Source: a bacterium
GTDB taxonomy: Bacteria > Bacteroidota > Bacteroidia > Flavobacteriales > Schleiferiaceae
Length of the DNA stretch: 64,000 nt
Direction of reading: 5' to 3'
Assembly (NCBI GenBank): GCA_016125155.1
Contig: WGMI01000008.1
Span: 25,587-89,586, forward strand
Below the pieces are notes generated by a model. That model saw only the letters and a program-made list of their open reading frames with translations. It had not been told where the DNA came from and did no database searches. The translations under genes and the position numbers were made by a program. Positions 27,336-37,065 of the stretch are shown one piece after another (positions within the stretch are counted from its first letter, which is position 1; each line of letters starts with the position of its first letter).

Positions 27336-28427
27336 ATGTCCGTCGACGTTTTGTACACCCACCGCCAAGACGCGTTTACCCATCTTGGGGGAGACAGCCT
27401 GCATGCTTTGGAATGCCTTCGTCTGATGAACGAACGGGGGTTTCGGGCCGTGGGGGCATGGGAGGAACTGCCGAAGGATTTTCATCCCCGGCTCATTCAC
27501 CATTTTAATGTTTCCAGACCCGATCAGGCGGTGGCCGCTCTCGGTCGCTTTCCTCAAGCACGGTTGATCCTCCACGCGCTCTATGTCGATTATGCCTCCA
27601 CCGAACGCCGAGCCAGGGGGGGGCGGGCGCTTCTGCAAAATGCGTTGGGTTCCGATGGGATGGAATACGCCAAAACCTGGGGTCGTTGGCTCAAAGGGCA
27701 GCGTCCGTTTCCGGGCGTGCGCTATGCCCTGAGCGGACATCGAAGAACCGTGCTCGGATTGCTCAAAAAGGCTGCAAGGGTCGTATTCGCTACGGAAGAT
27801 GAACGTTCCAGGCTGTTTGAGGATTATCAAATCCAAGCCCCGGCTTCAATTGTCCCCCCCCCGTCTCGGTTTCCACCTCTGAAACTGGAGCGCACAGGCC
27901 GCGTTGTTTTGTGCGCTGCCCGTTTGGAGCCGCTCAAAAATCAGTTGAATTTGATTCGGGCCGTGCGCAACACGACTTTCGAATTGGTCTTGGCCGGAGC
28001 CCCGGCACCCCAGCACGCAGCTTATGAGCGATTGTGTCGGGCAGAAGCGGGACCGAATGTGCGTTTTACCGGTTCCTTGGGGCCCGAGGCGCTGTGGGCG
28101 GAATACGCCCGGGCCCGTATCCACGCATTGCCGAGTCACTTTGAAACCACTGGATTGAGTACGGTCGAGGCCATGGGAGCGGGTCTGGGAACGGTAGTCG
28201 GGGCTGGAGGCGGGGTCAGGGAGTTGTTTTCTGACCGATCGGAGATTGGCCATCCCGATCAACCCGACGACATTGCCCAGGCGCTGGAGCGTGCTTGTGC
28301 ACACACGCAGGAGCAGAGAAGCGAAAACGCGCATTGGGCGCGGACCTACTTTGGGGCCGAAACCGTCGGATCTGCCCTCGAGCAGGTGTATCGCTCTGTT
28401 CTGGTTCCCAACGCCCCCCGCGCATGA
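27336..28427 (+). CDS. Glycosyltransferase family 4 protein
   Basis: A 363-residue GT-B enzyme, probably adding a sugar to a surface glycan or lipid carrier. The C-terminal half has the GT4 pattern: VVLCAARLEPLKNQLNLIRA, then VRFTGSLGPEALWAEYARA, then SHFETTGLSTVEAMGAG with the E-x7-E nucleotide-sugar-binding motif. The N-terminal acceptor half is less conserved. The stop overlaps the next glycosyltransferase by ATGA, so both are made together and probably act on the same product. Confidence 0.88.
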   Translation: MSVDVLYTHRQDAFTHLGGDSLHALECLRLMNERGFRAVGAWEELPKDFHPRLIHHFNVSRPDQAVAALGRFPQARLILHALYVDYASTERRARGGRALLQNALGSDGMEYAKTWGRWLKGQRPFPGVRYALSGHRRTVLGLLKKAARVVFATEDERSRLFEDYQIQAPASIVPPPSRFPPLKLERTGRVVLCAARLEPLKNQLNLIRAVRNTTFELVLAGAPAPQHAAYERLCRAEAGPNVRFTGSLGPEALWAEYARARIHALPSHFETTGLSTVEAMGAGLGTVVGAGGGVRELFSDRSEIGHPDQPDDIAQALERACAHTQEQRSENAHWARTYFGAETVGSALEQVYRSVLVPNAPRA

Positions 28428-29512
28428 AGCCCTTGTCCATCGCCATCGTTGGAACCCGGGGCATTCCCAATCGGTACGGGGGCTTTGAAGAATGCGCCGA
28501 GCAGCTCTCGGTGCGTTGGGCGGCACAGGGAATTCGGGTCCGGGTCTATCACCCGCATCACCATCCCGTGGTCGATCCGGTGTGGAAAGGGGTAGAGCGG
28601 GTCGCTCGCTGGGATCCAAGGCGGTGGGGCAGCCTTTCGCAGTTCGTCTACGATGCGCTGTGCATCCTTCACCTCCGTCACCACCCGGTCGACGCCATGC
28701 TACAACTCGGGTATACTTCGAGCGGGGTGTGGCAAGTGTTGATGCCTCGAAATGCACGACTGGCGACCAATGTGGACGGGCTCGAGTGGATTCGGCCCAA
28801 GTATGCGGCCCCGGTTCGGGCCTTTTTGAAGTGGTCTGAAAAGCAGGTCGTGAAGCGGAGTGACGTCTTGATTGCCGACGCCCCAGAAATAGCCCGTTTG
28901 CTGAAGCAGCATTGGGGGGCTCCATCGCTGTGCATTCCCTATGGAGTTCAATTGGAACAACCCGAGTCAAAGGCCGCCTTGCAACAGTATGGGCTAACCC
29001 CCAAGGGCTATGATCTCGTCTTGGCGCGCATTGAACCCGAGAACCAAATCGAACTCATCGTTCGGGCGCACCAAAAGAGCGGTTCCAAAATCCCGCTGAT
29101 TGTGGTTGGTGGTTTGAACCACGGCTATGCCCGTCGATTGGCGAAGGACTGCGGAAGCGAAACCGTTCGGTTTGTTGGCGGTTGTTACGAAAAGCCGATC
29201 GTTGAAACCTTGAGAAGACAATGTCGATGGTATATCCACGGTCATTCGGTGGGGGGGACCAATCCCTCCCTGCTCGAGGCCATGGCTTCGGGCTGTGCGA
29301 TTTTGGCGCACCGTAATCCATTTAACGAGTGGGTTTTGGGTGACTTTGGTCATTATTTTGAGAGTATTGATGCATTGAGCAGTGCCTTGGCGGCCCATCC
29401 TCTAGCAGTCGGCAATTTGGAAAGGCACCGCTCTCGGCTGGAATGCGAATTTGACTGGGATCGAATCGCGCAAGACTACCTTGACATTTTGACGGGAAAA
29501 GGAGCACCCTAA
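28424..29512 (+). CDS. DUF1972-type glycosyltransferase
   Basis: A 362-residue GT-B enzyme with the DUF1972 N-terminus typical of rhamnosyl- and related transferases: IAIVGTRGIPNRYGGFE, then LQLGYTSSGV and NVDGLEWIRPKYA. The C-terminal GT4-like region ends SVGGTNPSLLEAMASGCAIL. ATG 28424 sits in the ATGA overlap with the upstream GT4 gene; the longer open frame upstream is shadow. Sugar and acceptor are unknown. Confidence 0.9.
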   Translation: MKPLSIAIVGTRGIPNRYGGFEECAEQLSVRWAAQGIRVRVYHPHHHPVVDPVWKGVERVARWDPRRWGSLSQFVYDALCILHLRHHPVDAMLQLGYTSSGVWQVLMPRNARLATNVDGLEWIRPKYAAPVRAFLKWSEKQVVKRSDVLIADAPEIARLLKQHWGAPSLCIPYGVQLEQPESKAALQQYGLTPKGYDLVLARIEPENQIELIVRAHQKSGSKIPLIVVGGLNHGYARRLAKDCGSETVRFVGGCYEKPIVETLRRQCRWYIHGHSVGGTNPSLLEAMASGCAILAHRNPFNEWVLGDFGHYFESIDALSSALAAHPLAVGNLERHRSRLECEFDWDRIAQDYLDILTGKGAP

Positions 29513-29561
29513 GGCCGTGGGCTGCCGTATATTCGCCACCCGTTGAACGAACCTCTCTGAA

Positions 29562-31748
29562 ATGGCAACCTTAGAACGGATCCGGCAGCGTTCGGGCCTC
29601 TTAATTGTGGTGATCGGGCTTGCAATGCTCGCCTTTATTCTGACCGACTTGTTTTCTTCGGGCAATTCATGGCTCCGGGGAACCGCCAATCTGGTCGGTT
29701 CCATCAATGGAGAGCCCATTACCCGCGAAGCTTTTGATGAGAAGCTGAACCAATACATCAACCAGTACAAGCAGAGCACAGGCGACGTGGCTATGGAGCG
29801 CGCCACCACCGTTCAGTTTGTTGAACAAGTGTGGAACGAGTTCAAGCGCGAAGGGCTGATGGCCAAAACCGTCGAAGCCAACGGCTTTGAAATTGGAGAA
29901 GCCGAGTTGTACCTGCGCATTATCGACAATCCGAACATCCGGGGAAACCAGACCTTTGCTGACCCCAATACAGGTCAATTCAGCGAAGGACGGTTCAGTC
30001 AGGCGGTAGCCAATTTGCGCGACAACCAAAGCGATCCTCAGGCAGCTGAAATGTGGAAGCAGTGGGTGGACTTTGAAAAGGCCGTCCGCGACCAAGCCAA
30101 GAGCGACAAAGTCTACGTTGCCATTGAAAAGGCGCTGATCTGGCCCAAGGCACTGGCCGAGGCCGATGTGAACCGGAACAACCAGAGTTTCAAGGCCCGT
30201 TTTGTGGCGCTGCGCTTCGACGAAATCGCCGATTCCACACTCACCATTACCGATGCCGATATTCGGGATCACGTCAGAAGGTTTCCCCATCTTTTTGAGC
30301 GCAAGGCACAGCGCGAAATCACCTTCGTGAATTTCCCCATTGTCGCATCCGAAGCCGATCGGGCTCAATTGCGGGAAGAGTTGCAGAGCCTCATTTCCGA
30401 TCGGTATCTGCCGGGGGCCAATGGGGTGATGGACACGGTCAAAGGATTCGGCAGTACCGACGAAGACAGTCTGTTTGTTACGGCCAACAGCGATTTGCCT
30501 TATGACGCCGGTTTTTATCAGCGTACAGCGCTTTCGCCCCTGCTCGACTCGAATTTGTGGAATGCGCCAACGGGTCAAGTGTTTGGTCCCTACGAAGAAG
30601 ACGGTCATATTCAGTTGGCCAAAGTGGTTAAGCGCATCAGTCTGCCCGACAGCGCCAAGGCTCGGCATATTTTGATTGCCTATCAAGGCGCCGAGCGCGC
30701 TGCCCCGACGGTGACTCGGGCTCCGATGGAGGCCAAGGCCATTGCCGATAGTTTGCTCGAGTATGTCAAGGCGGATCGCAGCCGGTTCAACGCGGTGAGC
30801 GAACAATTCTCCGACGATGCCGTGGCCAAGACCAAGGGGGGAGATTTGGGCTGGTTTCAACAGAACAGCATGGCCAAGGAGTTTGGCGACTACTGCTTCT
30901 ACAACAAGAAGGGCGATTTCGGATTGGTGATTACCAATTTCGGATTCCACTTGGTTGAGATAATCGATCAGAAAGGGGGCACCGAGTCGATTCGGGTGGC
31001 CCGGGTGGCCAAGAAGGTGCAGCCTTCGGAGACTACGCTGAACGATCTGTACCGCAAGGCTTCGGACTTTGCCTCGGGAATTGGCGAAGTGTCGCTGGGC
31101 GAAAAAGCATCGCAAATGGGATTGGAGGCCCGACCGGCCAAAGGGGTGGAGGCCATGACGGAGAACATTCCGGGATTGGGGAACAACCGTGAACTGGTGC
31201 GTTGGGCCTTTCAACCTGAGCGCAAGGAGGGCGATGTTCAGCTTTTCTCCAACGGAACATCTTCGTATATCGTCGTACAGCTCGATCAAATTTTGAAGAA
31301 GGGGTTGCCCGAGCCGGATGAGTTTGAAGAGATCAACAAGGAGCGGATTTACAAAGAGAAAAAGCAAAAATTGACCCTGGCCAAAATTGAAGAGGCGTCT
31401 AAAGGCGCGGCTGATTTGGACGCTGTAGCGGCCAAGCTGGGTCTTTCTGACCGAATTTTTGAGATGAACCTCGGGTTTATGCAGGTCAATGTGCAGGGAA
31501 TTGGGGGCGAACCAGATTTGTGTGCCTACCTGAGTGGGTTGCCGCTGAACCGTTTGAGCCGCGCCTATCCAGGCGAACGCGCGAGCTTTATTGGGGTGGT
31601 GGTCGATCGTCCCGCTTCGGCTCCCGGCGACGCCCAAATGTGGATTGATCAGTCTGAGCGCCAGGTGCAGAGCCGCCTGCGGGGTGGATTGATCGATGCG
31701 CTCGAAATGGCGGGTAAGGTGGTCGACAACCGCGACAAGCACTTCTAA
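29562..31748 (+). CDS. ppiD: Periplasmic peptidyl-prolyl isomerase, PpiD/SurA type
   Basis: A 728-residue inner-membrane-anchored folding factor. A single membrane segment (LLIVVIGLAMLAFILTDLF, residues about 10-28) is followed by a SurA N-terminal-like chaperone domain (SINGEPITREAFDEKLNQYI). The parvulin isomerase domain lies near residues 360-480 (AKARHILIAYQG, then FSDDAVAKTKGGDLGWFQ), with further helical chaperone regions. A weak -7-like TATATTCG (29528-29535) precedes it. The GNAT gene starts eight bases after its stop. Confidence 0.92.
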   Translation: MATLERIRQRSGLLIVVIGLAMLAFILTDLFSSGNSWLRGTANLVGSINGEPITREAFDEKLNQYINQYKQSTGDVAMERATTVQFVEQVWNEFKREGLMAKTVEANGFEIGEAELYLRIIDNPNIRGNQTFADPNTGQFSEGRFSQAVANLRDNQSDPQAAEMWKQWVDFEKAVRDQAKSDKVYVAIEKALIWPKALAEADVNRNNQSFKARFVALRFDEIADSTLTITDADIRDHVRRFPHLFERKAQREITFVNFPIVASEADRAQLREELQSLISDRYLPGANGVMDTVKGFGSTDEDSLFVTANSDLPYDAGFYQRTALSPLLDSNLWNAPTGQVFGPYEEDGHIQLAKVVKRISLPDSAKARHILIAYQGAERAAPTVTRAPMEAKAIADSLLEYVKADRSRFNAVSEQFSDDAVAKTKGGDLGWFQQNSMAKEFGDYCFYNKKGDFGLVITNFGFHLVEIIDQKGGTESIRVARVAKKVQPSETTLNDLYRKASDFASGIGEVSLGEKASQMGLEARPAKGVEAMTENIPGLGNNRELVRWAFQPERKEGDVQLFSNGTSSYIVVQLDQILKKGLPEPDEFEEINKERIYKEKKQKLTLAKIEEASKGAADLDAVAAKLGLSDRIFEMNLGFMQVNVQGIGGEPDLCAYLSGLPLNRLSRAYPGERASFIGVVVDRPASAPGDAQMWIDQSERQVQSRLRGGLIDALEMAGKVVDNRDKHF

Positions 31749-31756
31749 ACCCGGCC

Positions 31757-32230
31757 ATGCCGCTTGTATTGAACAGACTGAACTCCGGCCCCGAGCCGGA
31801 GTTTTTGTTGGCGGCCGAACGGGCCTTGGATTTGATGGCGGCATTTTATACGGGAGAGGGGTATCCTTTCCAACGCGAGCGTAGTACGGCCTTGATTCAG
31901 CAGTTTGTGCAGGAGCCTTGGTTCGGCGATTTTTTTCTCATTCAATGGGATTCTGAGGTCGTAGGCTACGCCATTTTGGCCTATGGGTTCAGCTTCGAAT
32001 ACGGGGGCAAAGATGCGTTTGTGGACGAGCTGTTTGTGGTGGAGTCCCACCGCAATCGAGGCATTGGTTCAGCGGTCTTGGACAGGTTATTTGAACACGC
32101 CATACGGCAGGGAATCCGGGTACTCCACCTCGAAACCGAGGCCTACAACCCCGAGGCCAAGGCGCTCTATCTCCGAAAGGGGTTTATCGACCGCTCCCGG
32201 AGTTTGTTGAGTCGGGTTTTGGAGGGGTAA
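31757..32230 (+). CDS. GNAT family N-acetyltransferase
   Basis: A 157-residue acyltransferase that moves an acetyl group from acetyl-CoA to an unknown amine. The acetyl-CoA-binding motif A is clear (VVESHRNRGIGSAVLDRLFE, with the R-x-x-G-x-G/A core) around residues 95-114. It is followed by LHLETEAYNPEAKALYLRKGF, the usual last helix and strand. It lies eight bases after ppiD, probably on the same transcript. Confidence 0.88.
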   Translation: MPLVLNRLNSGPEPEFLLAAERALDLMAAFYTGEGYPFQRERSTALIQQFVQEPWFGDFFLIQWDSEVVGYAILAYGFSFEYGGKDAFVDELFVVESHRNRGIGSAVLDRLFEHAIRQGIRVLHLETEAYNPEAKALYLRKGFIDRSRSLLSRVLEG

Positions 32231-32600
32231 GGGGGATGCCAAAAGAGGGAAGAGAAATTGTAGTTTGGTTCAGGGTGGATTTTTGGAGAGAATGGGTTGG
32301 CTAGACGAATTCGAATTTGTGTCCTTATTGCACTATTACGAAACAATGTGCATGGAATCGGGCATTACAATTTCCAAATTCCGGCAGCAGTCTTGCCCAA
32401 ACCCGCTTGTCGATGTTTGATCATCCGGATATTCCACCCTTCAGCATTGATCGAATTACTTAGAACGTATTTGCTACGAGCGTACACTTCCTTTTTCTCA
32501 TGAAAAGGTTTTTGACCAGCCTCTCTGTTGTTTAATTGGGGTTCCAATAGTGGTCACTCGGACCGACCCAAACCAAGAAGAGCTGTTCAACTACCCTCCC
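32231..32600. other. Gap of 370 bases with a possible decayed coding remnant
   Basis: No intact gene. On the plus strand from ATG 32291 a coding-like stretch reads MGWLDEFEFVSLLHYYETMC and continues to a stop at about 32417. Protein-like runs then appear in the other frames (FDHPDIPPFSID; YERTLPFSHEKVFDQ). This pattern suggests an old gene broken by frameshifts, but I do not recognise the family. The DNA is more AT-rich than the flanking genes. Confidence 0.3.
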
Positions 32601-33875
32601 TTACAAAATCTGCATCCGATACGCATCGAGGCGGATGAAAATGAAAAACAAGAGCGTAAAACCCCAAAGCGAAGAGCCACCATAGCTAAAAAAGGGCAGG
32701 GGGATGCCAATCACCGGCGCCAGGCCAATGGTCATCGCAATGTTGACGGCAAAGTGCAGAAAGAGCACCGAGGCCACGCAATAGCCGTAGATCCGGCCAA
32801 AACTGCTCCGCTGACGCTCGGCGAGGAGGATGAGCCGCACCAAAAGCGTCGAAAACAGCAGGACCACCAACAGGCTTCCCAAGAAGCCAAATTCTTCGCC
32901 GATGGTGCAGAAAATAAAGTCGGTGCTTTGTTCGGGGACAAAGTCAAATTTGGTCTGGGTCCCTTGGAGAAATCCCTTGCCCGCAAACCCCCCGGAACCA
33001 ATGGCAATCATGCTTTGATTCGTATTGTAGCCAATCCCCGTAGGGTCTTCGGCCTTGCCAATCAAGATGTTGATCCGATTGCGGTGGCGGTCTTCGAGCA
33101 GGTTGTTGAACGCGTAATCGACGCTCAGCGCCACCCCCAAGCTCAAGACCCAAATAACCCCCAGAACCAACCAGGACCCCCGCTCTTTGCGGAAGAACCA
33201 CAAGGCCCCCAGCGCCACGGCGGTCATGCCCCCCATCAGCCAGGTCGAATCGATCAGCAAACTCAACAAAAACAAAGCACCCGCCCACATCAGGCTGAAG
33301 ATGACCCAGGCCGGCATCCCCTCCCGGTGCAAAGGGAAGAGAAAGGCCGTGTAGACCAAAGCTGAACCCAAATCGGGCTGGGGCAAGATGAAGGCCACCG
33401 GGAGCAAAATCACCAGCGCGATCAGCGCCTTGTTCGGCATTTTTTTTCGGGCTCCGGTTCGGTTTTCGCGCCCATCGCCCGAAAGCAGTTTTGAGAGCGC
33501 CAAAGCGGTGGCAAACTTCATAAACTCCGAGGGCTGGAGCGAAAATCCCCCAAACTGATACCAAGAACGCGCCCCGCTCACGGTCGTTCCCGCCACCAAG
33601 ACGCCCGCCAGCACCAACAGACTGATTCCATAGACCGGCCAGGCCAACTTTTCAAACAATCGGCCATCGGTAAACAGAATCAACACGATCAAAACAAACG
33701 AACCCCCGATAAACACCAATTGCCGACCATATTCCTGGCTCAAATCGGTAATCCGGTTGTGCTCCTCGTTGTAGACCGCCGAATAGATGCTGATCCACCC
33801 GAGAAAGACCAAGATGAAATAGATCAAAATGCTGATCCAGTCGAGGTTGGCAAAAATGCTCCGGTTCTCCCTCAT
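32601..33875 (-). CDS. rodA: Rod-shape SEDS glycosyltransferase RodA
   Basis: Polymerises lipid II into glycan strands for side-wall growth, with the transpeptidase MrdA. The 424-residue protein has about ten membrane segments. SEDS motifs are visible: SGARSWYQFGGFSLQPSEFMK, LPQPDLGSALVY, and the C-terminal GIPLPFFSYGGSSLW. ATG 33875 lies in an ATGA overlap with mrdA. It ends the purH-mreB-mreC-mreD-mrdA-rodA run. Confidence 0.96.
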   Translation of the reverse strand: MRENRSIFANLDWISILIYFILVFLGWISIYSAVYNEEHNRITDLSQEYGRQLVFIGGSFVLIVLILFTDGRLFEKLAWPVYGISLLVLAGVLVAGTTVSGARSWYQFGGFSLQPSEFMKFATALALSKLLSGDGRENRTGARKKMPNKALIALVILLPVAFILPQPDLGSALVYTAFLFPLHREGMPAWVIFSLMWAGALFLLSLLIDSTWLMGGMTAVALGALWFFRKERGSWLVLGVIWVLSLGVALSVDYAFNNLLEDRHRNRINILIGKAEDPTGIGYNTNQSMIAIGSGGFAGKGFLQGTQTKFDFVPEQSTDFIFCTIGEEFGFLGSLLVVLLFSTLLVRLILLAERQRSSFGRIYGYCVASVLFLHFAVNIAMTIGLAPVIGIPLPFFSYGGSSLWGFTLLFFIFIRLDAYRMQIL

Positions 33876-35719
33876 GGTTCGGCCCCCGGTTTTTTGCGCA
33901 CCAAACGGCGGTCGGCATTCTGGAGGTATTCCTGGCTCAAATCGCCTTCCATCATGCGCTTTTCGAGTTCGGGACGGCTGATGCTGTCGTGCAGATAGCG
34001 CTCCATCAACAAACTCGCAATTGGAGCCGCCCAACGCGAGCCCCAATACCCATTTTCGACAATGATCGAAATGGCAATTTTCGGTTCGTCTTTAGGTGCA
34101 AAGGCAATAAAAATGGAGTGGTCTTGACCGTGGGGGTTTTCGGCCGTACCCGTCTTGCCGCACATTGGAATCGACTCGATCCGCGACCCCCGTGCTGTAC
34201 CCGCTTCAAAGACTTGGTGCATGCCCTCGACCACGGGTTCAAAGTGTTTGGGGTCGACCAGGGTTCTCCGGGGTTTCGAAAAGCGAGCAATGGCCGTGTC
34301 GCCCGCGGAGCGCACAATATGGGGCGTATAGAAATAACCCCGGTTCGCGATCGTAGCCGCCACATTCGCCATTTGCAAGGGCGTTAGCAGCAATTCTCCC
34401 TGACCGATGCCGAGCGAAATCGTACTTACCGCTTTCCACTGGGTATAGCCAAAGGCCTTGTTGTAGTAGTCGGCATCGGGGACAAACCCCTTGCGCCCGG
34501 TCGGAAGGTCGTTGTCGAGAAACTGCCCCAAGCCAAAACTCTTGACGTGTTCCGACCAGGTATTCATCCCCTCCCGGCTCGTAGGGCGGCTGTTGATGAT
34601 GTCTCGAAAGGTGCTGCAAAAGAAGTTGTTGCACGATTTCGCAATGCCCGGAATCAACCGAAGCGGGTAGGATGTTCCACAGTGGCAGGCCACGTGCAAA
34701 CTGCCCGCGTGGAACCCGTGGTGGCAGGTATAGGTCTTGAGGGTGTCCATCACCCCCAACTGCAGCCCCACCAAGGCATTGATGAGCTTAAACGGCGACC
34801 CGGGCGGATACTCGGCCAACAGCGCGCGGTCATACAATGGCTTCGCAAAGCTATCGCGCTCGAGGGCGTTGTAGTTGGCCGAACGCGCCCTGCCCACGAG
34901 CAGATTCGGGTCGAACGTCGGGCTGGAGACCAATAGGATGATTTCGCCCGTAGAAGGCTCGATGGCCACAATGCTTCCGCGCTTGTTGCGCATCAGTTCT
35001 TCGGCATAGCGCTGGAGTTCGAGATCGATGGTGGCCACCAAATCGACCCCAGGAACCGCCGTGGTGTCGTAGAGCCCATTGCGGAAGCTGCCTTTTTCTC
35101 GGTTGTGGACATCGACCAACACGTAGCGCGTCCCCTTGATGCCCCTCAATGCTTTTTCGTACGACTTTTCGATTCCGGTCACCCCGTGCAAATCGCCTCG
35201 ATCGTATTCTGGATTTTTCTGGATGTAGGCATCCGTGACCTCTCCGACAAAGCCTACCACATTGGCGGCCCCCCCTTCGGGATACCGCCTCAAGGTGCGC
35301 TTTTGAATGTAAAATCCCTTGAAGGCATAGAGCTGCTCCCCCAATCGGGCGTAGTCTACTTGGTTCATTTGTTGAACAATGGGACTGGGTTTGAAGCGGG
35401 AATACGCCCGGGCATCGCGCAGTTTTTGCCGGAGTTCGCGCGGTTCAATGCCCACCAAGGTGCAGAGCTTGAGCGTGTCGAAGGTCTCGACCTGGTTGGG
35501 AATGGCCAGCAAATCGTAGGCGGGTTTGTTGGCCACCATGACCCGACCCTCCCGGTCGTAGATGGTTCCGCGGGGGGCATAGAGTTTGAGTTTGCGGATG
35601 GCGTTGGAGTCCGCGTTGAGCTTGTAGGAGTCGTCAATAATTTGGAGGTAGAACAGCCGGATCAAAAAGAGCAAGGCCGTTGTGCCAATCAGACCGAAAA
35701 GCAGGGTCGATCGCTTCAC
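33872..35719 (-). CDS. mrdA: Penicillin-binding protein 2 (elongation transpeptidase)
   Basis: The cross-linking partner of RodA. The 615-residue class B PBP has one N-terminal membrane segment (residues 7-24), the PBP dimerisation domain and a transpeptidase domain. Catalytic motifs in order are SPFK (about 308-311, active Ser 308), SCN, and KTGT near residue 522. The start is GTG 35719, overlapping the mreD stop by GTGA. Length is in the normal range for Bacteroidota PBP2. Confidence 0.96.
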   Translation of the reverse strand: MKRSTLLFGLIGTTALLFLIRLFYLQIIDDSYKLNADSNAIRKLKLYAPRGTIYDREGRVMVANKPAYDLLAIPNQVETFDTLKLCTLVGIEPRELRQKLRDARAYSRFKPSPIVQQMNQVDYARLGEQLYAFKGFYIQKRTLRRYPEGGAANVVGFVGEVTDAYIQKNPEYDRGDLHGVTGIEKSYEKALRGIKGTRYVLVDVHNREKGSFRNGLYDTTAVPGVDLVATIDLELQRYAEELMRNKRGSIVAIEPSTGEIILLVSSPTFDPNLLVGRARSANYNALERDSFAKPLYDRALLAEYPPGSPFKLINALVGLQLGVMDTLKTYTCHHGFHAGSLHVACHCGTSYPLRLIPGIAKSCNNFFCSTFRDIINSRPTSREGMNTWSEHVKSFGLGQFLDNDLPTGRKGFVPDADYYNKAFGYTQWKAVSTISLGIGQGELLLTPLQMANVAATIANRGYFYTPHIVRSAGDTAIARFSKPRRTLVDPKHFEPVVEGMHQVFEAGTARGSRIESIPMCGKTGTAENPHGQDHSIFIAFAPKDEPKIAISIIVENGYWGSRWAAPIASLLMERYLHDSISRPELEKRMMEGDLSQEYLQNADRRLVRKKPGAEP

Positions 35720-36228
35720 CGGGTCGAGGGGGTTTTGCGGAAGGGCAGCAAAATCAGCAAGGCGACCAAAAAGGTCAAGATGCTACCGACCGTGGTAAAC
35801 AACAACACCCGACCCATCAGCCTCCACGAAAAAGCCTCGAGGGTATAGAGCAATACGTGGTGGGCGAGGGTGGCAATCCCGGCATAGACTGCAAAGCGCC
35901 GAAATCCAAGATCGTAGAGACCGAGTCGTTCAAATTCAAGCCCGCCTTGGGTGGCGATCAAGCGGATAAACCAGGGCCGTGCAAAGGCAATGGCGGTGCT
36001 GGCCGCGGCGTGCAAACCGCCCGTATCGTTAAAGGCATCGACCCCGAGACCCAACAGAAAGGCGAGCACCAGGAGCAGTCGCTTGTCGAAATCGGGGGGC
36101 AACAACAAAATCCAGAAAAAGTAGGGATAGGGATTCAGGGCCCCGAAGAGCAGGGCGTAGTCAAAGACCCAAACCTGCGACAACAACGCCGCAATCCCAC
36201 TCGCGATTAAGAGTACGGTTTTGTTCAC
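35716..36228 (-). CDS. mreD: Rod-shape-determining protein MreD
   Basis: A 170-residue inner-membrane protein with five to six hydrophobic segments, part of the elongasome. Identity rests on its hydrophobic profile, the LGLGVDAFNDTGGLHAAAS helix typical of MreD (D..h....G.ha), and its place between mreC and mrdA. The start is GTG 36228, overlapping the mreC stop by GTGA; the longer open frame upstream has no homology. Confidence 0.88.
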   Translation of the reverse strand: MNKTVLLIASGIAALLSQVWVFDYALLFGALNPYPYFFWILLLPPDFDKRLLLVLAFLLGLGVDAFNDTGGLHAAASTAIAFARPWFIRLIATQGGLEFERLGLYDLGFRRFAVYAGIATLAHHVLLYTLEAFSWRLMGRVLLFTTVGSILTFLVALLILLPFRKTPSTR

Positions 36229-37055
36229 GGTTCGGTTTCCACAGAGGTTTCGAGTTCCTGCCGCTCGGTCCAAAGCATGTTTTCGATCACCTGAACGTGC
36301 TTGAGGCGGGTAAAGTCGGTCAACAGTTCGATCCGGGCTTTCACGAAGAGGCCGTCGTCGGTGCGCTCCAACGTTCGCACAATCCCAATGGGAATGCCCT
36401 TGGGGAAAATGCCCGAGAACTCTGTGGTAAACACCGTGTCGCCCGGGGCCGCTCCGGCCTGATCGGGCAAATCGACAATTTCCGCATCCCGAGACCGCCC
36501 ACCGCCCCAACGGACGTTGCCGTAGAGTCCAGACTTGAGCGCTCCACTGGTCGAGAACCGATTGTGCAACACCGTATGCCCCGAGGCGAAGTGGGGGGAG
36601 ACGCTGCGCACTACACCGACAATGCCCTGATCGCCCACAATGCCCATACCCGGTTTGACCCCGTGGATGCTGCCTTTGTTGAGCGTGATGTAGTTATTCG
36701 CCTTGTGGTGGGTCAATTTGACCACTTCGGCTTCTCGATAGCGGTATTGTCGCTGCAAGACGGTGTCGACCACGGTGTCCTGTTGGGTGAAGAGCTCGGC
36801 GTAGTTCGAGCGCAAAGCGTTGCGCAATCGGTTGTTTTCGCGGTTGAGCCGTTCGTTTTGCTCGCGAAGACCGAAGTAGTCGATCCAACGGCTGCGCGTT
36901 TCAAGAGCGGCTCCTATGGCTGCGCGACGGGTATTGAACACCGTCGATTGCGGATAGGCGTGGTTGCGGATAAAGAGCCCGAGCGCCAATAACTCCAGCG
37001 CGATAAAGAGGAGCGTAAAGTGGTGGCGGGCTAAAAACCCGAGGAGTTTATTCAT
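36225..37055 (-). CDS. mreC: Rod-shape-determining protein MreC
   Basis: A 276-residue bitopic protein that links MreB to the periplasmic wall enzymes. It has an N-terminal membrane segment (residues 12-30), a coiled coil (REQNERLNRENNRLRNALRS, about 63-82), then two beta-barrel lobes with the family stretch GSIHGVKPGMGIVGDQGIVG. The gene starts ten bases after the mreB stop. Confidence 0.93.
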   Translation of the reverse strand: MNKLLGFLARHHFTLLFIALELLALGLFIRNHAYPQSTVFNTRRAAIGAALETRSRWIDYFGLREQNERLNRENNRLRNALRSNYAELFTQQDTVVDTVLQRQYRYREAEVVKLTHHKANNYITLNKGSIHGVKPGMGIVGDQGIVGVVRSVSPHFASGHTVLHNRFSTSGALKSGLYGNVRWGGGRSRDAEIVDLPDQAGAAPGDTVFTTEFSGIFPKGIPIGIVRTLERTDDGLFVKARIELLTDFTRLKHVQVIENMLWTERQELETSVETEP

Positions 37056-37065
37056 CCAAAAGCGA

